Part shown: positions 62,622-64,000 of the stretch, one piece after another
Layout of the letters: every line of letters starts with the position of its first letter
Position numbering within the stretch: position 1 is the stretch's first letter
Source: Microbacterium galbinum
GTDB taxonomy: Bacteria; Actinomycetota; Actinomycetes; Actinomycetales; Microbacteriaceae
Assembly (NCBI RefSeq): GCF_023091225.1
Contig: NZ_JAHWXM010000001.1
Location: 2,108,001-2,172,000, forward strand
Direction of reading: 5' to 3'
Length of the DNA stretch: 64,000 bases
Translations under genes and position numbers: made by a program
The notes under the pieces: model-generated
Told to the model about the DNA's origin: nothing
Databases searched by the model: none
The model's input: only the letters and a program-made list of their open reading frames with translations

Positions 62622-64000
62622 TCAGTCGATCGACGCGCGGACGGTCTGCGAATCGGGACCGATCTGGCCCCAGGCGCTGCCGGTGAGGGTCTGGTCACCG
62701 ATGACGGCCGAGACCTCGAGGCGGTAGTCGCCGACCTGTTCGGCCCGGTCGTCGCTGAGCACGAACAAGCCGTCCGGCTGCCCCTCGACCGTGCAGACGA
62801 GCGCGGCACCCGTAGGCCGACATTCCCACCCGGTCGGGGACGCGACCACCGCGAGTCCCTCGGGCAGGGTGAGAGAGACGGTCGACGACTCCTCGCGCCC
62901 GGTGAGCGAGACGGCGAGAGTCGCCGTGCCCTGCCCGGTGATGTCGGAGGTGACGACGAGTTCGGAGACGATCGGCGCCGGGGCGGCGATCTGCTCGATC
63001 ACGGGCGGCACGACGACCACGCCCAGGATGCCGAGACCCGTGACGATCGCGAGCACCGGCCAGATGTTGCCCAGTACCTGCCAGACGGACGCCGCGGCCC
63101 CACCCCTCACGCTCGGCGTGCTCGATCCGACCGACGGTGATCCGACTGACGGCGACTCGGCCGATGGTTCCGCGTCGCTCGTGGGCTCCTCGGATGCCTC
63201 GGCGCTGGTGGGGCCGAGCACGATGTTGCCGATCAGCAGCACGGTGGCGACGCCGAGCAGCGTGGCCGTGGTGCCGAATCGACCCCACGCGGCGCGGCAA
63301 CGGGGGCAGTCGCGGATGTGCTCCATGCCGGTCGAGTCCGCGGCGTCGTCGACGTCTTCGGTGACCACCGGGGGGAGTCTCGTGGCCGCGTGACGACACT
63401 CGGCGGGCGGATCGTCCTCTTCGAGGATCACCCGGAGCATGGCGCGGCGCAGTCCCTTGCGGGCGCGCAGACTGAGGGCGTAGATCGACGACGCCGGCCG
63501 CCCGAGCTCATCCTCCAGCTCGGCGGGTTTGCGTCCGTCGATGATCGTGGCGCGCAGCACCTGCTGCTGATCGTCGGGAAGCAGCAGCAGCGCTGTGCGC
63601 ACGCGACGGTACTCGGTGTCGAGCTCGATGTGCCGCGTGTCCTGCATCACCGTCGGCAGGTTGTCTTCGGTATCGACGAGCGGCAGCACGCGAGAGCGCG
63701 GCGAGCGGAACTCGTCGATCATGCGGTTGCGCATGGAGCGGATCACGTACGCCCCCGCCTTCTCCTTCGGTCCGGTGCCGCTCTTCCAGAGCGAGAGCAG
63801 GCCGACGAGGGCATCGGCGAGCAGGTCGTCGGGGTCGATACCGCTGGTGGCGAGTCGGCGCGCGGTGGTGAGAAGCATCCGCTGGTTGCGGAGCAGGAAC
63901 ATGCCGGCGGCCGCGCGATCGCCCGCGTTGGCGGCCGCGCTGAGCCGGTCGTCCTCCGCGTATTCGCGCAGGATCGCCGGATCGATCGTGCGCTGCCGTG
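62622..64000 (-). CDS. Sigma-70-family (ECF-like) sigma factor fused to an anti-sigma-like zinc finger, TM and C-terminal beta domain; 5' end cut by window edge
   Basis: The frame is open to the window edge, so the N-terminus is missing; 426 residues follow the first visible Met at 63902. Numbering from there: sigma region 2 (LADALVGLLSLWKSG, VIRSMRNRMIDEFRS, about 1-65), region 4 (LLLLPDDQQQVLRATIIDGR, RPASSIYALSLRARKGLRRA, about 100-155), then His195-x3-Cys199-x2-Cys202 (EHIRDCPRC), the H-x3-C-x2-C of ZAS anti-sigma domains. A TM follows (TTATLLGVATVLLIGNIVLG), a Ser/Pro-rich linker, a second hydrophobic stretch (WPVLAIVTGLGILGVVVVPP) and a beta-rich domain. A membrane-held sigma factor is inferred. 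Confidence 0.85.
   Translation of the reverse strand, partial: RQRTIDPAILREYAEDDRLSAAANAGDRAAAGMFLLRNQRMLLTTARRLATSGIDPDDLLADALVGLLSLWKSGTGPKEKAGAYVIRSMRNRMIDEFRSPRSRVLPLVDTEDNLPTVMQDTRHIELDTEYRRVRTALLLLPDDQQQVLRATIIDGRKPAELEDELGRPASSIYALSLRARKGLRRAMLRVILEEDDPPAECRHAATRLPPVVTEDVDDAADSTGMEHIRDCPRCRAAWGRFGTTATLLGVATVLLIGNIVLGPTSAEASEEPTSDAEPSAESPSVGSPSVGSSTPSVRGGAAASVWQVLGNIWPVLAIVTGLGILGVVVVPPVIEQIAAPAPIVSELVVTSDITGQGTATLAVSLTGREESSTVSLTLPEGLAVVASPTGWECRPTGAALVCTVEGQPDGLFVLSDDRAEQVGDYRLEVSAVIGDQTLTGSAWGQIGPDSQTVRASID

Overview
The window looks like a chromosomal segment of a high-GC actinobacterium, most probably Microbacteriaceae and Microbacterium-like. The reasons are the very high GC, NucS as mismatch-repair nuclease, Mrp antiporter genes with fused MnhA-MnhB, Pr6Pr membrane proteins, many GTG starts, many leaderless-type promoters, and intergenic palindromic repeats of a kind common in that family (family assignment is inference). 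I saw no rRNA, tRNA, CRISPR array, transposase or phage gene.

Layout. 0-5.7 kb: a partial DUF427 gene, a disulfide-oxidoreductase-like flavoprotein, lactonase, purA and a DMT exporter. 5.7-11 kb: two Pr6Pr paralogues flank a receptor-type nucleotide-cyclase-like protein and a MscS channel with a cyclic-nucleotide-binding domain; the cyclase has lost key catalytic residues. 11-17.7 kb: a MoxR/DUF58/double-VWA operon. 17.7-24.5 kb: ZIP-type transporter, argG, a TetR / P-loop-less ABC-like / YhgE operon and a hydrolase. 24.7-32.3 kb: an AbiEi/DUF559 gene between repeat elements, then a six-gene Mrp Na+/H+ antiporter operon. 32.4-41.6 kb: a probable L-fucoside utilisation locus with two GH29 fucosidases, an ABC importer, an enolase-superfamily dehydratase, an aldo/keto reductase, a mutarotase and a GntR regulator. 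41.7-45.9 kb: a tandemly duplicated lipoprotein gene, a large membrane protein and a LacI regulator with a divergent MFS gene. 47.3-54.8 kb: nucS, HAD phosphatase, cspA, a 646-bp gene-free stretch rich in inverted repeats, shikimate dehydrogenase, MFS/MarR pair, racemase and a quinone-reductase/HxlR pair. 55-59.7 kb: a 1561-residue surface phosphatase with two DUF218 domains. 59.8-64 kb: DapA-family aldolase, alcohol dehydrogenase, two small acidic proteins and a truncated sigma-factor gene fused to an anti-sigma-like zinc finger and membrane region.

Two signals run through the whole window. First, at least fourteen genes have a TANNNT hexamer exactly 6 or 7 nt before the start codon, the geometry of leaderless transcription. 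Second, three families of palindromic repeats sit at gene ends; one family is also found twice inside a reading frame. The strongest candidates for undescribed biology are the degenerate cyclase plus CNB-MscS channel module and the membrane-tethered sigma factor.
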